Shown here: positions 51,852 to 59,942 of the stretch, piece by piece
Numbering within the stretch: position 1 is the first letter of the stretch
Layout of the letters: the number at the start of each line of letters is the position of its first letter
DNA from: Caulobacter segnis
Lineage (GTDB): Bacteria; Pseudomonadota; Alphaproteobacteria; Caulobacterales; Caulobacteraceae
Assembly: GCF_023935105.1 (NCBI RefSeq)
Contig: NZ_CP096040.1
Location: 5,127,001-5,191,000 of the forward strand
Reading direction: 5' to 3'
Length of the DNA: 64,000 nucleotides
Translations under genes and position numbers: made by a program
Notes under the pieces: model-generated
The model's database searches: none
The model's input: the letters and a program-made list of their open reading frames with translations, nothing else
What the model was told of the DNA's origin: nothing

Positions 51852-52535
51852 ATGATCTCTCGTGTCCGCCTCCTCGCCGCCTTTGCCGCCCTGGCCCTCA
51901 CGGCCGCCGCGCCCATGTCGGCGCCGGCCAAGAGCCACGAGATCCCGATCGCCAGCGACAAGGCTGGCGACACGCTGGCGGTGCTCTATTCGGGCGACGG
52001 CGGCTGGGGCGTCCTGGACCAGAAGGTCGCCCGCCACTTGGCCGACAACGGCGTGCCGACCGTCGGCGTCAACTCGCTCACCTATTTCCGCACCAAGCGC
52101 TCGCCCGCCGGCGCGGCCCAGGACCTGGCCGACGCCCTGCGCGCCTATGAAAGCCAGTGGGGCCGCAAGAACGTGGTGCTGATCGGTTATTCGTTCGGCG
52201 CCGACGCCCTGCCCGCCATCCTGCCCCAGCTGCCCGCCGCGCTGCGCGCCCAGGTCACGCACATCGTGCTGATCGGAACGGGTTCGAACGGCGATCTGCA
52301 GTTCCATCCGGTCAGCTGGCTGAACCTGACCTCGCGCGATTCCTTCCCCGTCCGCCCGGCGATCGCCGCCATCAAGGACGTGAAGATCACCTGCGTCTAC
52401 GGCGACAAGGAACGCGCCGACATCTGCCCCACCCTGCCCGACGCCGAGGTCGCCAAGATCCGCCTGCCCGGTGGCCATCATTTCAACGGCGACTACGCGG
52501 CTCTGGGCGACGCGGTGCTGCGGGCCACCCGCTAG
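51852..52535 (+). CDS. VirJ/AcvB-like hydrolase
   Basis: 227 residues with the signal peptide MISRVRLLAAFAALALTAAAP. The VirJ domain is recognised by YSGDGGWGVLDQKVARHLAD, GVPTVGVNSLTYFRTKRSP, LIGYSFGADALPAILPQLP (nucleophile Ser) and the C-terminal GGHHFNGDY, with the catalytic His. Agrobacterium AcvB, which contains this domain, removes lysyl-phosphatidylglycerol in the periplasm. The same role here is inferred from family; no lpiA/mprF partner is in the window. It follows the esterase gene by 65 bp on the same strand. Confidence 0.86.
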   Translation: MISRVRLLAAFAALALTAAAPMSAPAKSHEIPIASDKAGDTLAVLYSGDGGWGVLDQKVARHLADNGVPTVGVNSLTYFRTKRSPAGAAQDLADALRAYESQWGRKNVVLIGYSFGADALPAILPQLPAALRAQVTHIVLIGTGSNGDLQFHPVSWLNLTSRDSFPVRPAIAAIKDVKITCVYGDKERADICPTLPDAEVAKIRLPGGHHFNGDYAALGDAVLRATR

Positions 52536-52612
52536 GCTGACCTCCGTCGTCGCGACGGAATTGGACGGTGTTCCAGATCAGAAAAAATCGAAACCTTCGC
52601 TCGAAGCGCCGC

Positions 52613-52957
52613 CTACAGCGGCGCGGCCAGACCGTACTTCGCCGCCAGCCAGCGGGTGATCGGGCGAGCGTCGGTGAGGAAGCTCAGGCCGCCCGCCGAC
52701 TGGATCTCGCCGTGCGGGCCGGCGTCGGGCGCGGACTCGCCCAGGATCAGGGTCGGTGCGTTCTGGTGGTCTTCTCCCAGGCGCTCGACCAGGGCCGGAC
52801 GCGGACGGGCGTAGTCGACACGGACGATATCCAGCACCTCGCGCAGCTGAGGATAGGTCGCCAGATACCCCTCCATCATCGCGCAGTCCGGACAGAAGCG
52901 CAGCGCGCCGTCCTTCTCGAAGCGGGTGTTCAGCAGATAGAGCGTGTCCCTGGCCAT
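52613..52957 (-). CDS. DUF3088 family protein (thioredoxin-like)
   Basis: A 114-residue protein with an RFCPDCAMMEGYLATYP segment, a C-x2-C start typical of the DUF3088/thioredoxin-like fold, and a NAPTLILGESAPDAG strand near a cis-Pro. The end has FLTDARPITRWLAAKYGL. The role is unknown; it may bind or exchange a disulfide. It lies 93 bp past the sucB stop, beyond a terminator. Confidence 0.8.
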   Translation of the reverse strand: MARDTLYLLNTRFEKDGALRFCPDCAMMEGYLATYPQLREVLDIVRVDYARPRPALVERLGEDHQNAPTLILGESAPDAGPHGEIQSAGGLSFLTDARPITRWLAAKYGLAAPL

Positions 52958-53008
52958 CGCCTGTCGTCCCTGAAAAGCAAACGGCCCCGGCGCGGAACGC
53001 CGAGGCCT

Positions 53009-53042
53009 GAAAGCAAAGAAGCCCGCCGGAGGGCGGGCTTCT
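53009..53042 (-). terminator. rho-independent terminator of sucB
   Basis: On the minus strand AGAAGCCCGCC pairs with GGCGGGCTTCT (plus-strand arms 53017-53027 and 53032-53042), loop of four, then TTGCTTTC. It ends the suc transcript just after the sucB stop at 53051. Confidence 0.92.
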
Positions 53043-53050
53043 CGTAGGTC

Positions 53051-54274
53051 CTAGAGGTCCAGCAGCAGGCGCTGCGGATCTTCCAGCGCTTCCTTGACCT
53101 TCACCAGGAAGGTCACCGCGCCGGCGCCGTCGACGACGCGGTGGTCGTAGGACAGGGCCAGGTACATCATCGGGCGGATCTCGATCTTGCCGGCCACGAC
53201 CATCGGACGTTCCTTGATGGCGTGCATGCCCAGGATGCCCGATTGCGGCGCGTTCAGGATCGGCGTCGACATCAGCGAGCCATAGATGCCGCCGTTGGTG
53301 ATCGTGAAGGTGCCGCCCTGCATGTCCTCGATGGACAGCTGGCCGTCGCGGGCCTTCTTGCCCAGGCCGCCAATGGCCTTCTCGATCTCGGCCAGGTTCA
53401 GGACGTCAGCGTCGCGGACGACCGGAACCACCAGGCCCTTGTCGGTGCCGACGGCGACGCCGATGTCATAGTGGTTCTTGTAGACGATGTCCGTGCCGTC
53501 GATTTCGGCGTTGACGTCCGGAACGGCCTTCAGGGCGGCCACGACGGCCTTGGTGAAGAAGGACATGAAGCCCAGCTTCACGCCGTGACGCTTTTCGAAG
53601 ACGTCCTTGTATTGGGCGCGCAGGGCCATGACCGCCGTCATGTCGACCTCGTTGAAGGTCGTCAGCATGGCGGCCGTGTTCTGGGCTTCCTTCAGGCGGC
53701 GGGCGATCGTCTGACGCAGGCGCGTCATCTTCACGCGCTCCTCGCGCTCGTGCAGGGCGCGCGGCGCGGCCGGGGCGGCGGCCGGAGCCGGGGCCGAAGC
53801 GCGGGCCTCCAGAGCGGCCAGGGCGTCGCCCTTGGTCACGCGACCGTCCTTGCCGGTGCCCGCGACCTTCGAGAGATCGAGGCCCGACTCGGCGGCGATA
53901 CGGGCCGGGGCCGGGCTGACCGGCGCGGCGGCCGGAGCAGCGGCGGCGGCCGGAGCCGGGGCCGGAGCAGCGGCGGGCGCCGGAGCCGGCTTCGGCGCTT
54001 CAGCCTTCGGCGCGGCGGCCGGCGCGGCCGAGGCGGTCGCGCCTTCGGTCACGATGCCCAGGACCGTGCCCGGAACGACGGTGGCGCCTTCCTCGGCGCC
54101 GATGGCCGACAGCACGCCGTCGGCGGGCGAGGCCACTTCGAGGCTGACCTTGTCGGTCTCCAGCTCGACGAGGATCTCGTCCTTCTTCACGGCCTCCCCG
54201 GCCTTCTTGGTCCAGCGGGCGACCGTCGCTTCCGTGACGGATTCGCCGAGGGCGGGGGTCATGATGTCGGCCAT
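53051..54274 (-). CDS. sucB: 2-oxoglutarate dehydrogenase E2 (dihydrolipoyllysine succinyltransferase)
   Basis: 407 residues. The lipoyl domain (about 1-75) has LETDKVSLEVASPADG, with the lipoylated Lys. An Ala/Pro linker (about 80-120) leads to the E3/E1-binding domain (AAESGLDLSKVAGTGKDGRV). The C-terminal acyltransferase domain ends with LALSYDHRVVDGAGAVTFL, which holds the active His. It transfers succinyl groups to CoA. It is downstream of sucA with 100 bp between, containing a 10-bp-arm hairpin (54320-54350), and is terminated at 53009-53042. Confidence 0.97.
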   Translation of the reverse strand: MADIMTPALGESVTEATVARWTKKAGEAVKKDEILVELETDKVSLEVASPADGVLSAIGAEEGATVVPGTVLGIVTEGATASAAPAAAPKAEAPKPAPAPAAAPAPAPAAAAAPAAAPVSPAPARIAAESGLDLSKVAGTGKDGRVTKGDALAALEARASAPAPAAAPAAPRALHEREERVKMTRLRQTIARRLKEAQNTAAMLTTFNEVDMTAVMALRAQYKDVFEKRHGVKLGFMSFFTKAVVAALKAVPDVNAEIDGTDIVYKNHYDIGVAVGTDKGLVVPVVRDADVLNLAEIEKAIGGLGKKARDGQLSIEDMQGGTFTITNGGIYGSLMSTPILNAPQSGILGMHAIKERPMVVAGKIEIRPMMYLALSYDHRVVDGAGAVTFLVKVKEALEDPQRLLLDL

Positions 54275-54319
54275 GGGGCTTTCCGATGTCTCTCTTGTTC
54301 GGTCCGGCGGGGTTCTTGA

Positions 54320-54350
54320 GAGTGCGACGACGTCGCGCGCCGTCGCACTC
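54320..54350. other. hairpin in the sucA-sucB gap
   Basis: GAGTGCGACG (54320-54329) pairs with CGTCGCACTC (54341-54350) around an 11-base loop. On the coding minus strand no T run follows it, so it is more likely an mRNA-processing or stability element than a terminator. Confidence 0.55.
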
Positions 54351-54374
54351 CATTTTTAGTCTGAAGTCCGACGC

Positions 54375-57338
54375 TTACGCGAAGGCCTCGTTCAGGAAGG
54401 TCTCGAGTTCTTTCAGGTGGCGGCTCATCAGGCCGGCGGCCGTCGAGGCCGAGGCCGGGCGACCCACATAGCGAGCGCGTTTGGCCTTGATGTCCAGCTT
54501 GTCCAGCGTCAGCTCCAGCCACGGATCGACGAAGGTCCAGCCGCCCATGTTCTTGGGCTCTTCCTGGCACCACACGAGATCGGCGTTCTTGAAGCGCGAC
54601 AGCACGTTCATCAGCGACTTCATCGGCCACGGATAGAACTGCTCCAGACGCAGCAGGTAGACGTCGTCGCGACCGGTCTTGGCGCGCTGGTCGACCAGGT
54701 CGAAGTAGACCTTGCCCGAGCAGATGATGACGCGCTTGATCTGATCGTCGCTCTTCAGCGTGACCCCGCCCACATCGCAACCGGCCTCGGCGCCGTCCAC
54801 CATCACGCGGTGGAAGGTCGAGCCCTCGGTGAAGTCGGCCAGGTTCGAGACGGCGCGCTTGTGGCGCAGCAGGCTCTTGGGGGCCATCACGATCAGCGGC
54901 TTGCGGAACTCGCGGTGCATCTGGCGGCGCAGGGCGTGGAAGTAGTTCGCCGGCGTCGTGCAGTTGACGACCTGCATGTTGTCTTCCGCGCACGACTGCA
55001 GGAAGCGCTCAAGGCGCGCCGAGCTGTGCTCGGGGCCCTGGCCCTCGTAGCCGTGAGGCAGCAGCATCACCAGGCCGCTCATCCGCAGCCACTTGCGCTC
55101 GCCCGAGCTGATGAACTGGTCGATGACGACCTGGGCGCCGTTCACGAAGTCGCCGAACTGGCCTTCCCACAGGGTCAGGGTGTTCGGGTCGGCCAGCGAG
55201 AAGCCGTATTCGAAGCCCAGCACCGCCTCTTCCGACAGGGCCGAGTCGATCACTTCATAGTGGCCCTGGCCCGGGCGGATGTTGTTCAGCAGCGTGTAGT
55301 GCTCTTCGGTCGTCTGATCGATGACGTCCGAGTGGCGCTGGGTGAACGTGCCACGCACCGAATCCTGGCCCGACAGGCGGACCGGATAGCCCTCATCGAG
55401 CAGGGTGGCGAAGGCCAGGTGCTCGGCGGCGCCCCAGTCGATGCCCTCGCCCTTCTCGAACGCCTCGCGGCGGTTCTCGATGGCGCGCTTGACGGTCTTG
55501 TGGGCGTTGATCCGTTCCGGGATCGTGGTGATCTGACGGCCCAGCTCCTGCAGACGGGTCTTCGGGAAGGCCGTCTTGCCGCGGCGATCCTCGTCGCCCG
55601 GCAGGGTCAGGCCGGCCCACTTGCCGTCCAGCCAGTCGGCCTTGTTGGCCTTGTAGCTCTTGCCGGCGTCGAATTCCTTGTCGAGGAAGGTCTCGAACTC
55701 GCCGACCCAGCCGTCGGACTCGGCCTGGCTGATCACGCCCTCGGCGATCAGGCGGTTGGCGTAGAGTTCGCGGGTCGGCGGGTGACCCTTGATCTTCGCG
55801 TACATGATCGGCGACGTCATGGTCGGGTCGTCGCCTTCGTTGTGACCGAAGCGACGGTAGCAGACCATGTCGATGACCACGTCCTTGCCGAACTTCTGGC
55901 GGTACTCGGTCGCGACCTTGGCGGCGAAGACGACGGCTTCCGGATCGTCGCCGTTGACGTGGAAGATCGGGGCCTCGACCATCAGGGCCATGTCGCTGGG
56001 ATAGGGCGACGAGCGCGAGTAGCGCGGGCTGGTCGTGAAGCCGATCTGGTTGTTGACGATGAAGTGGATGGTGCCGCCCGTGCGGTAGCCCTTCAGGCCC
56101 GACAGGGTGAAGCACTCGGCCACCACGCCCTGGCCGGCGAAGGCGGCGTCGCCGTGAAGCAGCAGCGGCAGCACGTGGCCGCGGCCGGCGTCCGGGGTCT
56201 CGCGCAGCAGGAAGGCCTGCTTGGCGCGCGCCTTGCCGATCACGACCGGGTTGACGATTTCCAGGTGCGACGGGTTGGCGGTCAGCGACAGGTGGACCTT
56301 GTTGTCGTCGAACTCACGGTCCGACGAGGCGCCCATGTGGTACTTCACGTCGCCCGAGCCCTCGACGTCCGAGGGGACCGACGAGCCGCCTTGGAATTCG
56401 TGGAAGATGACGTGGTAGGGCTTGCCCATCACGGCGGCCAGCACGTTCAGGCGACCGCGGTGCGGCATGCCCAGGACGATGTCCTTCACGCCCAGAGCGC
56501 CGCCGCGCTTGATGATCTGCTCCATGGCCGGGACCATGGCCTCGCCGCCGTCCAGGCCGAAACGCTTGGTGCCGGGGAAACGCTTGTGCAGGAACTTCTC
56601 GAAGCCCTCGGCCTCGATCAGCTTCTTCAGGATGGCGACCTTGCCCTCCTTGGAGAACACGATCTCCTTGTCGCGGCCTTCGATGCGCTCCTGCAGCCAG
56701 GCCTTCTCGGCCGGGTCGGAGATGTGCATGTACTGCACGCCGACATTGCCGCAGTAGGTGCGGCGGACGATCGACAGGATCTCGCGGACCGTGGCGGTCT
56801 CCAGACCCAGCACGTAGTCGAGGAAGATCGGACGGTCGTAGTCGGCCTCGGCGAAGCCGTAGGTGGCCGGATCCAGCTCGCTGGCGTCCTTCGGCGGATC
56901 CAGGCCCAGCGGGTCGAGGTTGGCGGCCAGGTGGCCGCGCATCCGGTAGGCCCGGATCATCATGATGGCGCGCAGGCTGTCCAGCGTGGCGGCGCGGACG
57001 GCTTCGGCGGAAGAACCGGGGGCCTTGCCCTCGATCGCCTTGGCGACCTTGGCTTCGACGGCGGGGGCGACGCTGGCCCACTGGCCGTCCAGGGCCGAAA
57101 GCCAGTCGGGGCGAACCGACGGCACCTTCCTGGGCGTCCAGGCCGGGTCCTGCGCGGCGCGCTTAACCTGGTCGGCCTGTTCGGCGAGGCTGGAGAAGAA
57201 GGCGTTCCACGAGGGTTCGACCGATCCGGGGTTCTCCGCCCACTGGGCGTAGAGGTCTTCCACGAACGCCGCATTGGCGCCGTAGAGGAAGCTGGTCTCG
57301 GTCAAGACCTGGTTGATGATGCCTGCGTCGTCCGCCAT
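54375..57338 (-). CDS. sucA: 2-oxoglutarate dehydrogenase E1 component
   Basis: 987 residues. The N-terminus (SFLYGANAAFVEDLYAQWAENPG) is typical and is followed by the TPP-binding half (DIVLGMPHRGRLNVLAAVMGKP, HGDAAFAGQGVVAECF). The transketolase-like C-terminal half has YEGQGPEHSSARLERFLQ and KYHMGASSDREFDD earlier in the core. It decarboxylates 2-oxoglutarate and reductively succinylates the lipoyl domain of SucB. It lies between sucD and sucB in one minus-strand cluster. The 175 bp between sucD and sucA hold a 13-bp-arm inverted repeat. Confidence 0.97.
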   Translation of the reverse strand: MADDAGIINQVLTETSFLYGANAAFVEDLYAQWAENPGSVEPSWNAFFSSLAEQADQVKRAAQDPAWTPRKVPSVRPDWLSALDGQWASVAPAVEAKVAKAIEGKAPGSSAEAVRAATLDSLRAIMMIRAYRMRGHLAANLDPLGLDPPKDASELDPATYGFAEADYDRPIFLDYVLGLETATVREILSIVRRTYCGNVGVQYMHISDPAEKAWLQERIEGRDKEIVFSKEGKVAILKKLIEAEGFEKFLHKRFPGTKRFGLDGGEAMVPAMEQIIKRGGALGVKDIVLGMPHRGRLNVLAAVMGKPYHVIFHEFQGGSSVPSDVEGSGDVKYHMGASSDREFDDNKVHLSLTANPSHLEIVNPVVIGKARAKQAFLLRETPDAGRGHVLPLLLHGDAAFAGQGVVAECFTLSGLKGYRTGGTIHFIVNNQIGFTTSPRYSRSSPYPSDMALMVEAPIFHVNGDDPEAVVFAAKVATEYRQKFGKDVVIDMVCYRRFGHNEGDDPTMTSPIMYAKIKGHPPTRELYANRLIAEGVISQAESDGWVGEFETFLDKEFDAGKSYKANKADWLDGKWAGLTLPGDEDRRGKTAFPKTRLQELGRQITTIPERINAHKTVKRAIENRREAFEKGEGIDWGAAEHLAFATLLDEGYPVRLSGQDSVRGTFTQRHSDVIDQTTEEHYTLLNNIRPGQGHYEVIDSALSEEAVLGFEYGFSLADPNTLTLWEGQFGDFVNGAQVVIDQFISSGERKWLRMSGLVMLLPHGYEGQGPEHSSARLERFLQSCAEDNMQVVNCTTPANYFHALRRQMHREFRKPLIVMAPKSLLRHKRAVSNLADFTEGSTFHRVMVDGAEAGCDVGGVTLKSDDQIKRVIICSGKVYFDLVDQRAKTGRDDVYLLRLEQFYPWPMKSLMNVLSRFKNADLVWCQEEPKNMGGWTFVDPWLELTLDKLDIKAKRARYVGRPASASTAAGLMSRHLKELETFLNEAFA

Positions 57339-57427
57339 CGTTCTTCGCCTTAGATCCGCTTGCTTACGGGAGCGCTACAACAAGCCCGTAAATATAGTCT
57401 CTCAATCACCCGGGCGCCCGTCGCTTG

Positions 57428-57488
57428 GCGGGGCCCAGGTGATTTTTTCGGATCGTCGACTGGCGGTCGCAAAAAACCTGGGCCCCGC
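57428..57488. promoter_or_regulatory. 13-bp-arm inverted repeat in the sucD-sucA gap
   Basis: GCGGGGCCCAGGT (57428-57440) and ACCTGGGCCCCGC (57476-57488) are perfect complements with a 35-base loop. T6 (57443-57448) and A6 (57471-57476) tracts lie inside each arm. On the minus strand it could form a long stem between sucD and sucA, acting as an attenuator or a processing site. Confidence 0.65.
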
Positions 57489-57513
57489 GCGGGGCGGGGT
57501 TTCGGTATTCTAG

Positions 57514-58398
57514 TTAGCCCTTCAGGACCTCGAGCAGGGTTTCACCCAGCTTGGCCGGCGACGGCGAGACGCGGATGCCCGCCTCTTCCATCGCCGCGAT
57601 CTTGTCCTCGGCGCCGCCCTTGCCGCCCGACACGATCGCGCCGGCGTGGCCCATGTGACGGCCGGGAGGGGCCGTACGACCGGCGATGAAGCCGACCATG
57701 GGCTTCTTGCGGCCGCGCTTGGCTTCGTCCTTCAGGAACTGGGCCGCTTCTTCTTCGGCCGCGCCGCCGATTTCACCGATCATGACGATCGACTTGGTGG
57801 CTTCGTCGGCCAGGAACAGTTCCAGCACGTCGATGAACTCGGTGCCCTTGACCGGGTCGCCGCCGATGCCGACGGCGGTCGTCTGACCGAGACCGGCGTT
57901 GGTGGTCTGGAACACGGCTTCGTAGGTCAGGGTGCCCGAACGCGACACGACGCCGACCGAGCCTTCCGAGAAGATCGAGCCCGGCATGATGCCGATCTTG
58001 CATTGCTTGGGCGTCAGGACGCCCGGGCAGTTCGGGCCGATCAGGCGCGACTTGGAGCCTTGCAGGGCCTTCTTGACCTTGACCATGTCCAGCACCGGGA
58101 TGCCCTCGGTGATGCAGACGATCAGCGGGATCTCGGCTTCGATGGCTTCCAGGATCGAGTCGGCCGCGAAGGGCGGCGGGACGTAGATCACCGAGGCGTC
58201 GGCCCCGGTGCGGTCCTTGGCTTCGGCGACGGTGTCGAACACCGGCAGGCCGATGTGGGTCTGACCGCCCTTGCCGGGGGTGACGCCGCCGACCATCTGC
58301 GTGCCGTACGCGATGGCCTGTTCGGTGTGGAAGGTGCCTTGAGCGCCGGTGATGCCCTGGCAGATGACCTTGGTGTGCGAACCGATCAGAACCGACAT
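57514..58398 (-). CDS. sucD: succinyl-CoA ligase alpha subunit
   Basis: 294 residues. The CoA-binding Rossmann half has VICQGITGAQGTFHTEQAI. The active-site histidine that carries the phosphate is in GRHMGHAGAIVSGGKG, and LIGPNCPGVLTP and GSVGVVSRSGTLTYEAVFQ are also typical. With SucC it makes ATP or GTP from succinyl-CoA. The ATG overlaps the sucC stop by one base (TAATG), so the subunits are coupled. Confidence 0.97.
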   Translation of the reverse strand: MSVLIGSHTKVICQGITGAQGTFHTEQAIAYGTQMVGGVTPGKGGQTHIGLPVFDTVAEAKDRTGADASVIYVPPPFAADSILEAIEAEIPLIVCITEGIPVLDMVKVKKALQGSKSRLIGPNCPGVLTPKQCKIGIMPGSIFSEGSVGVVSRSGTLTYEAVFQTTNAGLGQTTAVGIGGDPVKGTEFIDVLELFLADEATKSIVMIGEIGGAAEEEAAQFLKDEAKRGRKKPMVGFIAGRTAPPGRHMGHAGAIVSGGKGGAEDKIAAMEEAGIRVSPSPAKLGETLLEVLKG

Positions 58399-59597
58399 TA
58401 ACGGGCGCCCTTCACAGCGGCGACGATCTTCTCGGCGCCGTCAGACAGATCGTTGGCGGCGATGACGTTCAGGCCGCTTTCCGAGATGATTTTCTTGCCG
58501 AGTTCGACGTTGGTGCCTTCCAGGCGGACGACCAGCGGAACCTGGAGACCGACTTCCTTCACGGCGGCGATGACGCCTTCCGCGATGATGTCGCAGCGCA
58601 TGATGCCGCCGAAGATGTTGACCAGGATGCCCTTCACGGCCGGATCGGCGGTGATGATCTTGAAGGCCGCGGTGACCTTCTCCTTCGAAGCGCCGCCGCC
58701 GACATCCAGGAAGTTGGCCGGCTCGGCGCCGTACAGCTTGATGATGTCCATGGTGGCCATGGCCAGGCCCGCGCCGTTGACCATGCAGCCGATTTCGCCG
58801 TCCAGGGCGATGTAGGCCAGGTCGTACTTCGAGGCTTCGATTTCCTTGGGGTCTTCTTCGCTCTCGTCGCGCAGCGCCTTGATGTCCGGGTGACGGAACA
58901 GGCTGTTGCCGTCGAACGACAGCTTGGCGTCGAGGACGCGCAGGTGATCATCCGCCGTGACGATCAGCGGGTTGATCTCCAGCATGGCCATGTCCTTGGC
59001 CATGAACGCCGTATACAGCTGGTTCAGCAGCGAGGCGGCTTCCTTGGCCAGGCCGCCGGTCAGGCCCAGGGCCTTGGCCAGGGCGCGGGCGTGGGTCGGC
59101 CACACGCCGGTCGCCGGATCGATGGTGAAGGTGTGGATCTTCTCGGGCGTCGAGTGGGCGACGTCCTCGATGTCCATGCCGCCTTCGGTCGAGGCCACGA
59201 CCGAGACCTTGCTCGACGAGCGGTCGACCAGCAGCGACAGGTAGAATTCCTTGGCGATCGCCGCGCCTTCTTCGATGTAGAGGCGGTTGACCTGCTTGCC
59301 CTTGGGGCCGGTCTGGTGGGTCACCAGCACGCGGCCGAGCATTTCCTCGGCGTTGATGCGGACTTCTTCGACCGACTTGACGACGCGGACGCCGCCCTTG
59401 GCGTCGGGGCCCAGGCCCTCGAACTTGCCCTTGCCACGGCCACCGGCGTGGATCTGGCTCTTCACGACGAAGACCGGCGTGCCCAGCTTTTCGGCGGCGG
59501 CGGCGGCTTCGTCAGGCGTGAAGGCGGCGAAGCCGCGCGGCACGGGAGCGCCGAACTCGGCGAGTACGGCTTTGGCTTGATGTTCGTGGATGTTCAT
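58398..59597 (-). CDS. sucC: succinyl-CoA ligase beta subunit (ADP-forming type)
   Basis: 399 residues. The ATP-grasp half (about 1-240) starts MNIHEHQAKAVLAEFGAPVP and has FVVKSQIHAGGRGKG and KDMAMLEINPLIVTADD. The C-terminal half has VKGILVNIFGGIMRCDIIAEG, the CoA-ligase signature. It is the first gene of the suc cluster on the minus strand; upstream is a 345-bp gap that must hold its promoter. It overlaps sucD by one base. Confidence 0.97.
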   Translation of the reverse strand: MNIHEHQAKAVLAEFGAPVPRGFAAFTPDEAAAAAEKLGTPVFVVKSQIHAGGRGKGKFEGLGPDAKGGVRVVKSVEEVRINAEEMLGRVLVTHQTGPKGKQVNRLYIEEGAAIAKEFYLSLLVDRSSSKVSVVASTEGGMDIEDVAHSTPEKIHTFTIDPATGVWPTHARALAKALGLTGGLAKEAASLLNQLYTAFMAKDMAMLEINPLIVTADDHLRVLDAKLSFDGNSLFRHPDIKALRDESEEDPKEIEASKYDLAYIALDGEIGCMVNGAGLAMATMDIIKLYGAEPANFLDVGGGASKEKVTAAFKIITADPAVKGILVNIFGGIMRCDIIAEGVIAAVKEVGLQVPLVVRLEGTNVELGKKIISESGLNVIAANDLSDGAEKIVAAVKGAR

Positions 59598-59942
59598 GAG
59601 GGCCCGGTCTCGACGACGGCTTTCTGAAATGTGGCCGGGTTATAGGAGCGCTATTTCGCAGGCGCAACCGCGCGCGGACGATAAGGTGAAGGCTTGCGCG
59701 CTTATCTTGTCGGATAGGACGCCCGCGCCGCCGGTTTGAGCGGCTGTGGCAAGGGAAACCCTTGCCGCCACGGAACTGTTACCGGTCACACCTTTGCGGT
59801 TCATCAGCGGCTGTCCACCGGTGTCATAGCGGCTCTCGGCGATAACGATGGGATGTCAACGTTGTCATCCGAGACCGACAATAACGCTCCGGACGGGGAA
59901 CGACACCGCAAGCGCGTTGCGTTCCCCCGTTTCTGGCCCGGC
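59598..59942. other. 345-bp gap upstream of sucC
   Basis: No gene is supported. It contains a perfect 8-bp hairpin (GGCAAGGG at 59748-59755, AAA loop, CCCTTGCC at 59759-59766) and a near-palindrome GATGTCAAC-GTTGTCATC (59852-59869), about 255-270 bp upstream of sucC. The sucC promoter and long leader are probably here; a clear -35/-10 pair could not be picked. The stop of the downstream glycan-synthase gene is at 59943. Confidence 0.5.
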
